Shown: piece after piece, positions 24,115 to 31,771 of the stretch
Layout: every line of letters begins with the position of its first letter
How positions within the stretch are numbered: position 1 is the stretch's first letter
Source of the DNA: Nocardioides glacieisoli
Lineage (GTDB): Bacteria; Actinomycetota; Actinomycetes; Propionibacteriales; Nocardioidaceae
Assembly: GCF_004137245.1 (NCBI RefSeq)
Contig: NZ_SDWS01000008.1
Span: 161,448-225,447, forward strand
Direction: 5' to 3'
DNA length: 64,000 bases
Program-made: the position numbers and the translations under genes
Notes under the pieces: model-generated
Told to the model about the DNA's origin: nothing
What the model saw: the letters and a program-made list of their open reading frames with translations, nothing else
Databases searched by the model: none

Positions 24115-26038
24115 CGGACGGCTCCACCGTGAAGAGGGCGGCACCGAGCTTGACGAGGTCGCCGACGGCGGCGCCGACGGACGTCACGGTGCCGGCGAAG
24201 GGCGCCTTGAGCGCGAGCTCCATCTTCATCGCCTCCATCACGCCCAGCGTCTCACCCTCGGCGACGCCCTGGCCCACGGCGACGTTGACCGCGAGGACGG
24301 TGCCCGGCATCGGAGCGAGGAGCGTGCCGTCCCCGGCAGCAGCGGCGTGGTCGCCGAACGGGTCGGGGCGCTCCCACACCCAGCGCTGGCCACGGTGCAC
24401 GACCTCGACGAAGTCGCGCTGCACGTTGAGCACGGCGTGCTCCGCGCGACCGTCGACGAGCAGGTGCACGGTGTGGTTCGCGGCGTCGACCATGCGTACG
24501 TCGTGGGCGGTGCCGTCGGACAGCGACACGCGGCCGCGCGGCCGGTCGACGACCACGAGCTCGTCGCCCAGCACGACCGAGTCGGCGGCGGGCTCCCCGC
24601 CCATCCGCCAGCCGTCGGCACGCCAGGGGCCCGTGGTGCCCATCGTGTCGAGGAGCACCTCGGTCCACGCGCCGAACACGCGCGCCAGGTCGGCGTCGGG
24701 CGCGGGCACCTCGTTGCGGTCGAGCCAGGCGGTGTCGATGGTGGTGTCGCGGAACTCGTCAGACGCGGCGAGCGCGCGCAGGAAGCCGGTGTTGGTGGTG
24801 ATGCCGAGGATCGCGGTCTCGCCGAGGGCGTCGACCAGCGCGGCGCGGGCGGCCTCGCGGTCGGGGCCCCACGCGATGACCTTGCCGAGCATCGGGTCGT
24901 AGGACGTGCTGACCTCCTGCTCGGGCTCGAGGGCGTGGTCGACCCTGACGTGGTCGCCGGAGCCCCACCGCACGACGGACGTGCGACCGGCCTGGGGCAG
25001 GAAGCCGTTGAAGGAGTCCTCGGCGTAGACGCGGGCCTCGATTGCGTGGCCGTCCAGGGTGATCGCCTCCTGGGCGAACGGCAGCGGCTCGCCGGTCGCG
25101 ACGAAGAGCTGCAGCTCGACGAGGTCGACCCGCTCGCTTCCTGTGTCCGTCTGCACCCGGACGACCTCCTCGGTGACGGGGTGCTCGACCTGGAGGCGGG
25201 TGTTCATCTCGAGGAAGTAGAACTCCCCGGTCGCGTTGTCGAGCAGGAACTCGACCGTGCCGGCGCCGGTGTAGCCGCACTGTGCGGCGAGCGCGACGGC
25301 CGACGCCGTGATCGCGGTCCGCTGATCGTCACTGATCGTCGGGGCGGGCGCCTCCTCCAGCACCTTCTGGTGCCGGCGCTGCGTGGAGCAATCGCGCTCG
25401 AAGAAGTGGAGCACGGTGCCGTGGCTGTCGCCGAGCACCTGCACCTCGATGTGGCGGCCGGACTCGACGTACTTCTCGACCAGGATCGTGTCGTCGCCGA
25501 AGGACGACCGCGCCTCGCGCTGCGCCGCAGCGAACGACTCGTCGTACTCGCTCGCAGTGCGCACCACCCGCATGCCCTTGCCGCCACCGCCGGCAGCCGC
25601 CTTCACCAGCACCGGGTAGGAGAAGGAGTCCTTGTCGTCGTCGTCGAGGGAGTACGACGGCACGACGGGCACTCCGGCCGCCACCGCGACCTCCCGGGCG
25701 GCGTCCTTGCGGCCCATCGCGTCCATCACGTCGGCCGACGGCCCGACCAGGGTGATGCCGGCGTCGGCCAGCGCCCGCGCGAAGGGCGCGCGCTCGGACA
25801 GGAAGCCGTAGCCCGGGTGGACGTAGCCGGCGCCGGTCTCCCGCGCGGCCGCGACGACCTCGTCGATGTCGAGGTAGGAGCCGACCCGCACCGCCCGGTC
25901 GGCGGCGCGCACGTGCGGCGCGTCGGCGTCGAGGTCGGTGTGGATCGCGACGCACGCCCAACCGAGGCGCTTCGCCGTGCGCATCACGCGCAGGGCGATC
26001 TCGCCACGGTTGGCGATCAAGAGGGTGTTCAAGGTCAT
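24107..26038 (-). CDS. Methylcrotonyl-CoA carboxylase biotin-carrying alpha subunit
   Basis: The 643-residue subunit combines biotin carboxylase (residues about 4-445: ANRGEIALR, the ATP-grasp loop GGGGKGM, EMNTRLQVEHPVTE) with a C-terminal biotinyl domain whose biotinylation site is VMEAMKME (about 610). It carboxylates biotin with bicarbonate and ATP and hands CO2 to the beta subunit. Acyl-CoA carboxylase alpha subunits can be shared, but the operon with a methylcrotonyl-type beta subunit and HMG-CoA lyase fixes its role in leucine catabolism. The ATG shares one base with the beta-subunit stop (TGATG). Confidence 0.93.
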   Translation of the reverse strand: MTLNTLLIANRGEIALRVMRTAKRLGWACVAIHTDLDADAPHVRAADRAVRVGSYLDIDEVVAAARETGAGYVHPGYGFLSERAPFARALADAGITLVGPSADVMDAMGRKDAAREVAVAAGVPVVPSYSLDDDDKDSFSYPVLVKAAAGGGGKGMRVVRTASEYDESFAAAQREARSSFGDDTILVEKYVESGRHIEVQVLGDSHGTVLHFFERDCSTQRRHQKVLEEAPAPTISDDQRTAITASAVALAAQCGYTGAGTVEFLLDNATGEFYFLEMNTRLQVEHPVTEEVVRVQTDTGSERVDLVELQLFVATGEPLPFAQEAITLDGHAIEARVYAEDSFNGFLPQAGRTSVVRWGSGDHVRVDHALEPEQEVSTSYDPMLGKVIAWGPDREAARAALVDALGETAILGITTNTGFLRALAASDEFRDTTIDTAWLDRNEVPAPDADLARVFGAWTEVLLDTMGTTGPWRADGWRMGGEPAADSVVLGDELVVVDRPRGRVSLSDGTAHDVRMVDAANHTVHLLVDGRAEHAVLNVQRDFVEVVHRGQRWVWERPDPFGDHAAAAGDGTLLAPMPGTVLAVNVAVGQGVAEGETLGVMEAMKMELALKAPFAGTVTSVGAAVGDLVKLGAALFTVEPSDD

Positions 26039-27618
26039 CACATCCGGAAGATGCCGTAGGACGGCTCGGGGATCGGGGCGTACGACGTCGCGGCGAGGGC
26101 CATGCCGAGCACGCGGCGGGTGTCGGCGGGGTCGATGATCCCGTCGTCCCAGAGCCGGGCGCTGGCGTAGTAGGGCGAGCCCTGGGTCTCGTACTGCTCG
26201 CGGATCGGCGCCTTGAAGGCCTCGACCGCCTCGTCGTCCTCGAGGTCGGTGCGGACGGTGGCGAGCACCGACGCGGCCTGCTCGCCGCCCATCACCGAGA
26301 TCCGCGCGTTGGGCCACATCCAGAGGAAGCGCGGGTCGTAGGCGCGCCCGCACATGCCGTAGTTGCCGGCGCCGAACGAGCCGCCGATGACGACGGTGAA
26401 CTTGGGCACGACGCTGCACGCGACGGCGGTGACGAGCTTCGCACCGTCGCGGGCGATGCCCCGGTTCTCGTACTCCCGCCCGACCATGAAGCCGGTGATG
26501 TTCTGCAGGAAGACCAGCGGGATCTTGCGCTGGTTGCACAGCTCGATGAAGTGCGCGCCCTTGAGGGCGGACTCACTGAAGAGGATGCCGTTGTTGGCGA
26601 CGATGCCGACCTCGTAGCCGTCGATCCGGGCGAACCCGCAGACGAGCGTGTCGCCGTAGAGCTTCTTGAACTCGTGGAAGCGGCTGCCGTCGACCAGCCG
26701 ACGGATGACCTCGCGCACGTCGTAGGGCGTGCGGGTGTCGGTGGGCACGACGTCGTAGAGCGACTCGGCCGGTTCGTGCGGCTCCTCGACCTCGGCGGCC
26801 GGCTCGCGGGCGGGCCGCGCCGCCGGAAGCGTGTCGACGATCGAGCGCACGATCGCCAGCGCGTGGGCGTCGTCCTCGGCGAGGTGGTCGACGACCCCGG
26901 ACGTGCGCGCGTGGACGTCGCCGCCACCGAGGTCCTCGGCCGAGACGACCTCGCCGGTCGCGGCCTTCACCAGCGGCGGGCCGCCGAGGAAGATCGTCCC
27001 CTGGTTGCGCACGATGACCGTCTCGTCCGACATCGCGGGGACGTACGCCCCGCCGGCGGTGCAGGAGCCCATCACGCTGGCGATCTGCGGGATCCCCTTC
27101 GCCGACAGGTTGGCCTGGTTGAAGAAGATCCGGCCGAAGTGCTCGCGGTCGGGGAAGACCTCGTCCTGCATCGGCAGGAACGCCCCACCTGAGTCGACGA
27201 GGTAGATGCACGGCAGGTGGTTCTCCGCGGCGATCGTCTGCGCTCGGAGGTGCTTCTTCACCGTCATCGGGTAGTAGGTGCCGCCCTTGACCGTGGCGTC
27301 GTTCGCGACGATCACGCACTCGCGGCCCGAGACCCGACCGATGCCGGCGACGACCCCCGCCGACGGGACGGCGAAGTCGTCGCCCGCGTCGCCGGCGTAC
27401 ATGCCGTAGGCCGCGAGCGGCGCCAGCTCGAGGAACGGGCTGCCTGCATCGAGCAGCCGGTCGACGCGGTCGCGTGCGAGCAGCTTGCCGCGGTCGGTGT
27501 GCTTCTGCCGCGCGCGCTCCGAGCCGCCCTGGCGGACGCGGGCCAGCCGCGAGCGCAGGTCGTCGACGAGCTCGCGCATGGTCGGGGGGCCGGAGGGTGG
27601 GACTGGCTGCTCGGACAC
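26038..27618 (-). CDS. Methylcrotonyl-CoA carboxylase carboxyltransferase beta subunit
   Basis: The 526-residue carboxyltransferase transfers the carboxyl group from biotin to 3-methylcrotonyl-CoA. It shows both crotonase-like halves: [29 protein letters not shown] and [15 protein letters not shown] in the first, and [23 protein letters not shown] with [20 protein letters not shown] in the second, all typical of MccB. GTG 27618 follows TAACCT by 6 bases with no Shine-Dalgarno, so the operon mRNA is probably leaderless. A near-palindrome at 27626-27643 overlaps that -10 box and the stop codon of the upstream histidine kinase gene. Confidence 0.94.
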   Translation of the reverse strand: MSEQPVPPSGPPTMRELVDDLRSRLARVRQGGSERARQKHTDRGKLLARDRVDRLLDAGSPFLELAPLAAYGMYAGDAGDDFAVPSAGVVAGIGRVSGRECVIVANDATVKGGTYYPMTVKKHLRAQTIAAENHLPCIYLVDSGGAFLPMQDEVFPDREHFGRIFFNQANLSAKGIPQIASVMGSCTAGGAYVPAMSDETVIVRNQGTIFLGGPPLVKAATGEVVSAEDLGGGDVHARTSGVVDHLAEDDAHALAIVRSIVDTLPAARPAREPAAEVEEPHEPAESLYDVVPTDTRTPYDVREVIRRLVDGSRFHEFKKLYGDTLVCGFARIDGYEVGIVANNGILFSESALKGAHFIELCNQRKIPLVFLQNITGFMVGREYENRGIARDGAKLVTAVACSVVPKFTVVIGGSFGAGNYGMCGRAYDPRFLWMWPNARISVMGGEQAASVLATVRTDLEDDEAVEAFKAPIREQYETQGSPYYASARLWDDGIIDPADTRRVLGMALAATSYAPIPEPSYGIFRM

Positions 27619-27625
27619 CCGCCTA

Positions 27626-27643
27626 GGTTAGCGATCGTTAACC
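27626..27643. promoter_or_regulatory. TetR-type operator of the leucine-catabolism operon
   Basis: On the minus strand the site reads GGTTAACGATCGCTAACC, an 18-bp near-perfect palindrome (one asymmetric pair). It covers the -10 box TAACCT of the mccB promoter. An 18-bp site with the same outer bases, GGTTAAC-N4-ACTAACC, lies at 29864-29881 in front of the TetR gene. Confidence 0.72.
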
Positions 27644-28824
27644 TGCGGGTCCAGTGGTGGGAACGCGCCCTGCACCGTGGTGCCCCGACCCGGGAAGGAC
27701 GCGACCTCGAGGGTGCCGCCGGCGGCGGCCATCCGCGCCTCCATCCCGAGCAGGCCACCCGGCTCGACGTGGCGGCGGTCGAACCCCTGACCGTCGTCGG
27801 TCACGCTGAACTCGAGGTGCGGCAGCCCGCGGATGGTCACCAGGACCTTGGTCGCACGGGCGTGCTTGGCCGCGTTGGTCAGCGCCTCGAGGATGCAGAA
27901 GTACGCCGCCGCCTCGACCTGCGGCGTCTGGCGCTCGACGTCGAAGGCCTCGAGCGTCACCGGGACCACCGAGCGGCGCGCCGTCGCCTGCAGGGCGATG
28001 ACCAGTCCGCGCTCGACGAGCAGCGGCGGATAGATCCCGCGCGCGAGCTCACGCAGCTCGCCCATGATCTGGCGGTTGTCGGTGGCCAGCTGGGCGAGCA
28101 GCGACGCCGCCCCCTCCTGGCGTCCGGCCTGCAGCTCCTTTCGGGCGCGCTCGATCGTCACGCTCATCGTCAGCAGCCGCTGCTGGGCTCCGTCGTGCAG
28201 GTCGCGCTCGATGCTGCGGCGCGCGGCGTCGGCGACCTCGACGATGAGGGTGCGCGACTCCTCGAGCTGGTCGGTCCGCTCGGCCAGGCGCCGGTAGGCG
28301 TCGCGAACGAGATAGGTCACGACGAGCACCACGGCGGGCAACGACGCGGCGACCACGACCGCATTGATCCACCAGACGTCGTTGAGCGCGTCGTCGCGAC
28401 GCACCTCCGCGAGCGCGGCCACGCCGGCACTGCCCACCACTGCGTAGACGAGCAGCGCGTTGAGCCACGCGCGCGAGACGTAGGGGATGGCGACCAGCAT
28501 CGGGATCAGCATCAGCATGGCCGTCAGTGGCGACAGGTTCGGCGTGGCCCAGGTGCCACCGACCGCGAACGAACCGGCTGAGAGTGCGAAGCCCACCAGC
28601 ACCGCCGGTGCGCCGAATCGCGGCGTGAGCGGCAGAGTCGCGAGCATCAGGGCCGTCGCGAACAGCATCACCGCCACGTCCACCAGGACCGACGTGTGCC
28701 GGAACCCCAGCGCGTACGCCGATGCGAGGATGGCGGTCGAGACGACGAGCGCCAGCAGGTTGATCCGCAGCAGCCGCACGAGGGACGGGTCGAGCGAGTC
28801 CCACCCGGCGAGCGCGCGCCTCAT
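27628..28824 (-). CDS. NarL-type sensor histidine kinase
   Basis: The 398-residue membrane kinase has about six N-terminal hydrophobic segments (roughly residues 20-180) with no large extracytoplasmic domain, then a HisKA_3 dimerisation domain with phospho-acceptor RDLHDGAQQRLL, and a C-terminal ATPase domain (EALTNAAKHA N-box, DDGQGFD G1 box, GLLGMEARMAAAGG). The ligand is probably sensed in or near the membrane. It is translated with a 4-base overlap after the response regulator gene. Its stop codon lies inside the operator of the leucine operon, so its 3' end and the mccB promoter share sequence. Confidence 0.88.
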   Translation of the reverse strand: MRRALAGWDSLDPSLVRLLRINLLALVVSTAILASAYALGFRHTSVLVDVAVMLFATALMLATLPLTPRFGAPAVLVGFALSAGSFAVGGTWATPNLSPLTAMLMLIPMLVAIPYVSRAWLNALLVYAVVGSAGVAALAEVRRDDALNDVWWINAVVVAASLPAVVLVVTYLVRDAYRRLAERTDQLEESRTLIVEVADAARRSIERDLHDGAQQRLLTMSVTIERARKELQAGRQEGAASLLAQLATDNRQIMGELRELARGIYPPLLVERGLVIALQATARRSVVPVTLEAFDVERQTPQVEAAAYFCILEALTNAAKHARATKVLVTIRGLPHLEFSVTDDGQGFDRRHVEPGGLLGMEARMAAAGGTLEVASFPGRGTTVQGAFPPLDPQVNDR

Positions 28825-29528
28825 CGGCGTGGTGCCACCCCGCCGCGGACCCCGCCGCCCACCCCGGCCTCGCTCAGGAACACGAGTGTCGCCGCGACCC
28901 GGCGGTGCACGGCCGAGTCGGCCGGGAGGTCGAGCTTGGTGAGGATCGAGTTGATGTGCTTCTCCACCGCCCGGTCGGTGACCACCAGCTGGCCCGCGAT
29001 CGCGCCGTTGGTCATCCCCCGCGCGACCATCGAGAGGACCTCGAGCTCCCGGGGAGTCAGTCGGTCGAGCAGCGAGTCGTTGCGCCGGGTCCCCGTCGCC
29101 ACGAGGGCGTCGACCACGATCTGGTCGATCACCGAGCCGCCGGACGCGACCGTACGGAGCGCGGCCACCAGCTCGTCGACGTCGGCCACCCGCTCCTTGA
29201 GGAGGTAGCCGCGACCGTCGCTGCCGTCGCGCACCAGGTCGAGGGCGTACTCCACGTCGGAGTACTGCGTCAGCGCGACCACCCCGGTGCCGGGGTGCGT
29301 ACGTCGCAGCTCGCTCGCCGCGCGGATGCCCTCGTCGGTGAAGTCCGGCGGCATCCGGATGTCGGTCAGCAGCACGTCTGGACGGTGCTCGTCGACCGCC
29401 GCCAGCAGCTCCGGCAGGTTCGTCGCGGTGGCCACCACGTCGATGTCGTCGAACCCGTCGAGGAGAGCGAGGACGCCCGCCCGGAGGAGGTCACCGTCCT
29501 CGGCGAGGACGACTCGGATCTGCGACAT
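28821..29528 (-). CDS. NarL/LuxR-family response regulator
   Basis: The 235-residue regulator has a CheY-like receiver with phosphorylation site DVLLTDIRMP (Asp near residue 54) and a C-terminal LuxR-type helix-turn-helix (LTPRELEVLSMVARGMTNGAIAGQL, then EKHINSILTKL). It pairs with the histidine kinase that overlaps it by 4 bases. Target genes cannot be read from the window. TACAGT sits 6 bases before ATG 29528 with no Shine-Dalgarno, indicating a leaderless transcript. An in-frame upstream start at 29579 was rejected for that reason. Confidence 0.9.
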   Translation of the reverse strand: MSQIRVVLAEDGDLLRAGVLALLDGFDDIDVVATATNLPELLAAVDEHRPDVLLTDIRMPPDFTDEGIRAASELRRTHPGTGVVALTQYSDVEYALDLVRDGSDGRGYLLKERVADVDELVAALRTVASGGSVIDQIVVDALVATGTRRNDSLLDRLTPRELEVLSMVARGMTNGAIAGQLVVTDRAVEKHINSILTKLDLPADSAVHRRVAATLVFLSEAGVGGGVRGGVAPRR

Positions 29529-29889
29529 GCGGGCACTGTAGCCACGAGCCGCGGGGCCTGTCGGTAGAGCAGGCACCACCCTCGCGAGGGGCCCGACGCC
29601 GGGTCGGGGATCGCACCTCCGACCAAAGTGGTGGTGGCACCACTGGATTTCTGCCCGGTCGCGAGCGAGACTCTGGACAGCTACAGGGCGCGTCGATCGT
29701 GGGGATCGACCGGTTGGCCGTTGCGGGGGTACGGCTCGCCGGAAGCGCCCAGGGGAGGCACGTGTGATTCCGCTCGCCGTCTGGGAGCAACCGAAGCGAC
29801 CGCTGCGAAGCGATGTGACGCTGCCTGCGCCACGTCAAGGCGCGGACGGTGTGACCGCCGACGGGTTAACAGGCACTAACCTCGACGAC
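29529..29889. other. Intergenic region between divergent regulator genes
   Basis: This 361-base gap is the longest without a gene. It holds the two divergent leaderless promoters at its ends, a 7-bp hairpin with a 4-base loop at 29627-29644 (AGTGGTG/CACCACT), and the TetR operator at 29864-29881. An 83-codon frame at 29628-29879 has no coding character. Confidence 0.6.
29864..29881. promoter_or_regulatory. TetR-type operator at the regulator's own promoter
   Basis: GGTTAACAGGCACTAACC matches the operator at 27626-27643 at 14 of 18 positions, with both outer blocks GGTTAAC and CTAACC conserved. It overlaps the TAACCT -10 box of the downstream TetR gene, indicating autoregulation. Confidence 0.72.
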
Positions 29890-30441
29890 GTGACCAGCCG
29901 TCGCCAGCAGATCCTCGACATCGCGGCCGAGCTCTTCGCCGCGCGCGGGTTCCACGGCGTGTCCGTCGCCGAGCTCGGCTCGGCCTGCGGCATCTCGGGA
30001 CCCGCGCTCTACAAGCACTTCGAGTCCAAGGACGCGATGCTTGCCGAGATGCTGGTCAGCATCAGCGAGACCCTGCTCGCCGAGGGCCGCTCCCGCGTCG
30101 CCGGCGCCGAGGGTCCGCGCGAGGCGCTCGAGGCGCTCGTCGAGTGGCACATCGAGTTCGCGATCGAGCACCGTGCGCTGATCGTGGTCCAGGACCGCGA
30201 CTGGAGCAGCCTGCCCGACGAAGCCCGCGAGCGCGTCCGCGCCCTCCAGCGGGCCTACGTCGACGTGTGGGCCACGCAGGTGCGCCGCCACGACGGCTCA
30301 ATGAGCCCCGAGGCCTCTCGCACGCGGGCGCACGTGCTGTTCGGGCTCCTCAACTCGACCCCGCACAGCGGCCGGCTGCCCGACCCACAGCTGCACGACG
30401 TGCTGCGCGACATGGCACACGGCGCCCTCGGCCTCTCCTGA
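29890..30441 (+). CDS. TetR-family repressor, probable regulator of leucine catabolism
   Basis: The 183-residue protein has an N-terminal TetR helix-turn-helix (residues about 5-50: RQQILDIAAELFAARGFHGVSVAELGSACGISGPALYKHFESK) and an all-helical ligand domain. GTG 29890 follows TAACCT by 7 bases, so the mRNA appears leaderless; a longer in-frame start at 29764 was rejected. Its promoter carries the same 18-bp operator as the mccB promoter. By analogy with TetR-type regulators of branched-chain amino acid and acyl-CoA catabolism in actinobacteria, it probably represses both and is released by an acyl-CoA intermediate; this is inference. Confidence 0.85.
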   Translation: MTSRRQQILDIAAELFAARGFHGVSVAELGSACGISGPALYKHFESKDAMLAEMLVSISETLLAEGRSRVAGAEGPREALEALVEWHIEFAIEHRALIVVQDRDWSSLPDEARERVRALQRAYVDVWATQVRRHDGSMSPEASRTRAHVLFGLLNSTPHSGRLPDPQLHDVLRDMAHGALGLS

Positions 30442-30498
30442 CGCCACGGTCCGGACGACGCCGTCGGACTGCACGAACACCCCCGATAGGGTGTGGCC

Positions 30499-31008
30499 AT
30501 GAAGCTGAGCGAGAGCCTCGAAGCCGCATTCAACGCCCAGATCACCCTGGAGTTCCAGGCGTCGCTGGTCTACCGCCAGCTCTCCATCGAGCTCGACCTG
30601 ATGGACCTGTCCGGCATCTCGCGGTGGTTCCGGCAGCAGGCGGACGAGGAGATCCTCCACGCCCACAAGTTCATCGACCACGTCGCCGACCGCGACAACC
30701 ACCCGCGCATCGGTGCCGTCCAGGCACCCTCCGCCGTGGTCGGCAGCGTGCTGGCCGCGTTCGAGGCGGCCTACGCCCACGAGCAGAAGGTGTCGGACTC
30801 GATCCGCGGCCTCTACCGGCAGGCCGAGGCCGAGGGCGATCTCGACTCCCGGCCGCTGCTCAACTGGTTCCTCGAGGAGCAGATCGAGGAGGAGGCCACG
30901 GTCAGCGAGATCGTCGGCCGCGTGAAGATGATCAACGAGGACGGCCCCGGACTGCTGCGTCTCGACGAGGAGCTCGGCGCGCGCACCGGCACCGCCGACG
31001 CCGGCTGA
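30499..31008 (+). CDS. Ferritin-like iron storage protein
   Basis: The 169-residue protein is a non-haem ferritin. It is a four-helix bundle with ferroxidase-centre candidates in LEFQASLVYRQLSIELD (Glu near residue 17), QADEEILHAHKF (Glu-x-x-His) and LEEQIEEEATVSEI. It would oxidise Fe2+ and store it in a 24-mer shell, protecting against oxidative stress. TAGGGT lies 6 bases before ATG 30499 and there is no Shine-Dalgarno, so the ATG rather than the in-frame GTG at 30493 is taken as the leaderless start. The gene is monocistronic and convergent with the SWIM gene. Confidence 0.92.
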   Translation: MKLSESLEAAFNAQITLEFQASLVYRQLSIELDLMDLSGISRWFRQQADEEILHAHKFIDHVADRDNHPRIGAVQAPSAVVGSVLAAFEAAYAHEQKVSDSIRGLYRQAEAEGDLDSRPLLNWFLEEQIEEEATVSEIVGRVKMINEDGPGLLRLDEELGARTGTADAG

Positions 31009-31020
31009 GGGCCACCGAGG

Positions 31021-31036
31021 GTGGTGCCTGCACCAC
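31021..31036. terminator. Short hairpin between convergent genes
   Basis: GTGGTGC-CT-GCACCAC is a perfect 7-bp inverted repeat 12 bases after the ferritin stop and 34 bases before the convergent SWIM-gene stop. There is no U-tract. Terminator function is inferred from position. Confidence 0.4.
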
Positions 31037-31069
31037 TGACTTCCGGGTCTCCCTGCCCTGACGATGGGT

Positions 31070-31771
31070 TCACCAGGCGTCGAACGGCCGGTCCTGCTCC
31101 AGCAGGCGGGCCGCCCGGACAGCGGCGTCCTCGGCCACGCCGAGGTCGTCCACCTCGACGTCGTGCCCGGGCCCGAGGCTCCGGGGGGATCGCGGGCCCG
31201 GGTGCGGCTCCTCGCGGGGCGTGGTGATGCGGTGCAGGTCGCGGAGCACCCGGTCGCGGGACAGCCCGCGCAGGTGGGTGAGCACGAACGGGTCGGCCTG
31301 GATCAGCCACGCGAGCTGGGTCAGCACGGCGAGGGCGTGGGGGCACGGGTCGAGCCACCCGTCGCAGCTGCAGGCCGAGCCCAGCTCGCCGCCGTACGGC
31401 AGCAGCTCGACGCCGGCCTCCTCGACCGCCTCGACCAGCGCGTGCGGCAGCTGCCCGGCGAGCAGGGCACCGATCCGGCCGGACTCCGCGGCGACCAGCT
31501 CGGTGAAGGCGGCCGCGTCGGAGTCGTCGAGCACCGGGACGGTCACCTCGACCGTGTACGCGTCGTGGCCCTGCGTCACGGCCGCCACCGCGCCGCCGTC
31601 GCTGACGGTGATCGAGCCGACGGCCCCGGCCCGGGCCAGGGCGCGGCCGGCGCGGAGGTCCTTCTCGCCGAAGGCGGCCTCCTCCACCGCGCGGAGCACC
31701 GCCTTGCTCCACCAGGTGCCACTGCCTCCACCGCGCCTGGCCGGCAGTCGCGGATGCGTGGTGCCGGTCAT
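31070..31771 (-). CDS. SWIM zinc-finger protein partnered with SNF2 helicase
   Basis: The 233-residue protein contains a SWIM zinc finger, CxC-x6-CxH (Cys134, Cys136, Cys143, His145) in GSACSCDGWLDPCPHALAVL, a fold that mediates DNA or protein contacts. An N-terminal GSGTWWSKAVLRAVEE helix and a conserved central Gly/Ala region flank it. The gene overlaps the 3' end of the SNF2-family helicase gene by 4 bases, and the pair recurs together in actinobacteria. I infer a complex in which the SWIM protein targets or regulates the ATPase. The pathway is unknown. Confidence 0.85.
   Translation of the reverse strand: MTGTTHPRLPARRGGGSGTWWSKAVLRAVEEAAFGEKDLRAGRALARAGAVGSITVSDGGAVAAVTQGHDAYTVEVTVPVLDDSDAAAFTELVAAESGRIGALLAGQLPHALVEAVEEAGVELLPYGGELGSACSCDGWLDPCPHALAVLTQLAWLIQADPFVLTHLRGLSRDRVLRDLHRITTPREEPHPGPRSPRSLGPGHDVEVDDLGVAEDAAVRAARLLEQDRPFDAW

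Noticed and set aside
29628..29879. An 83-codon frame between the regulator genes
   Set aside because: Arg/Ser-rich translation, no start context and overlap with the TetR operator.
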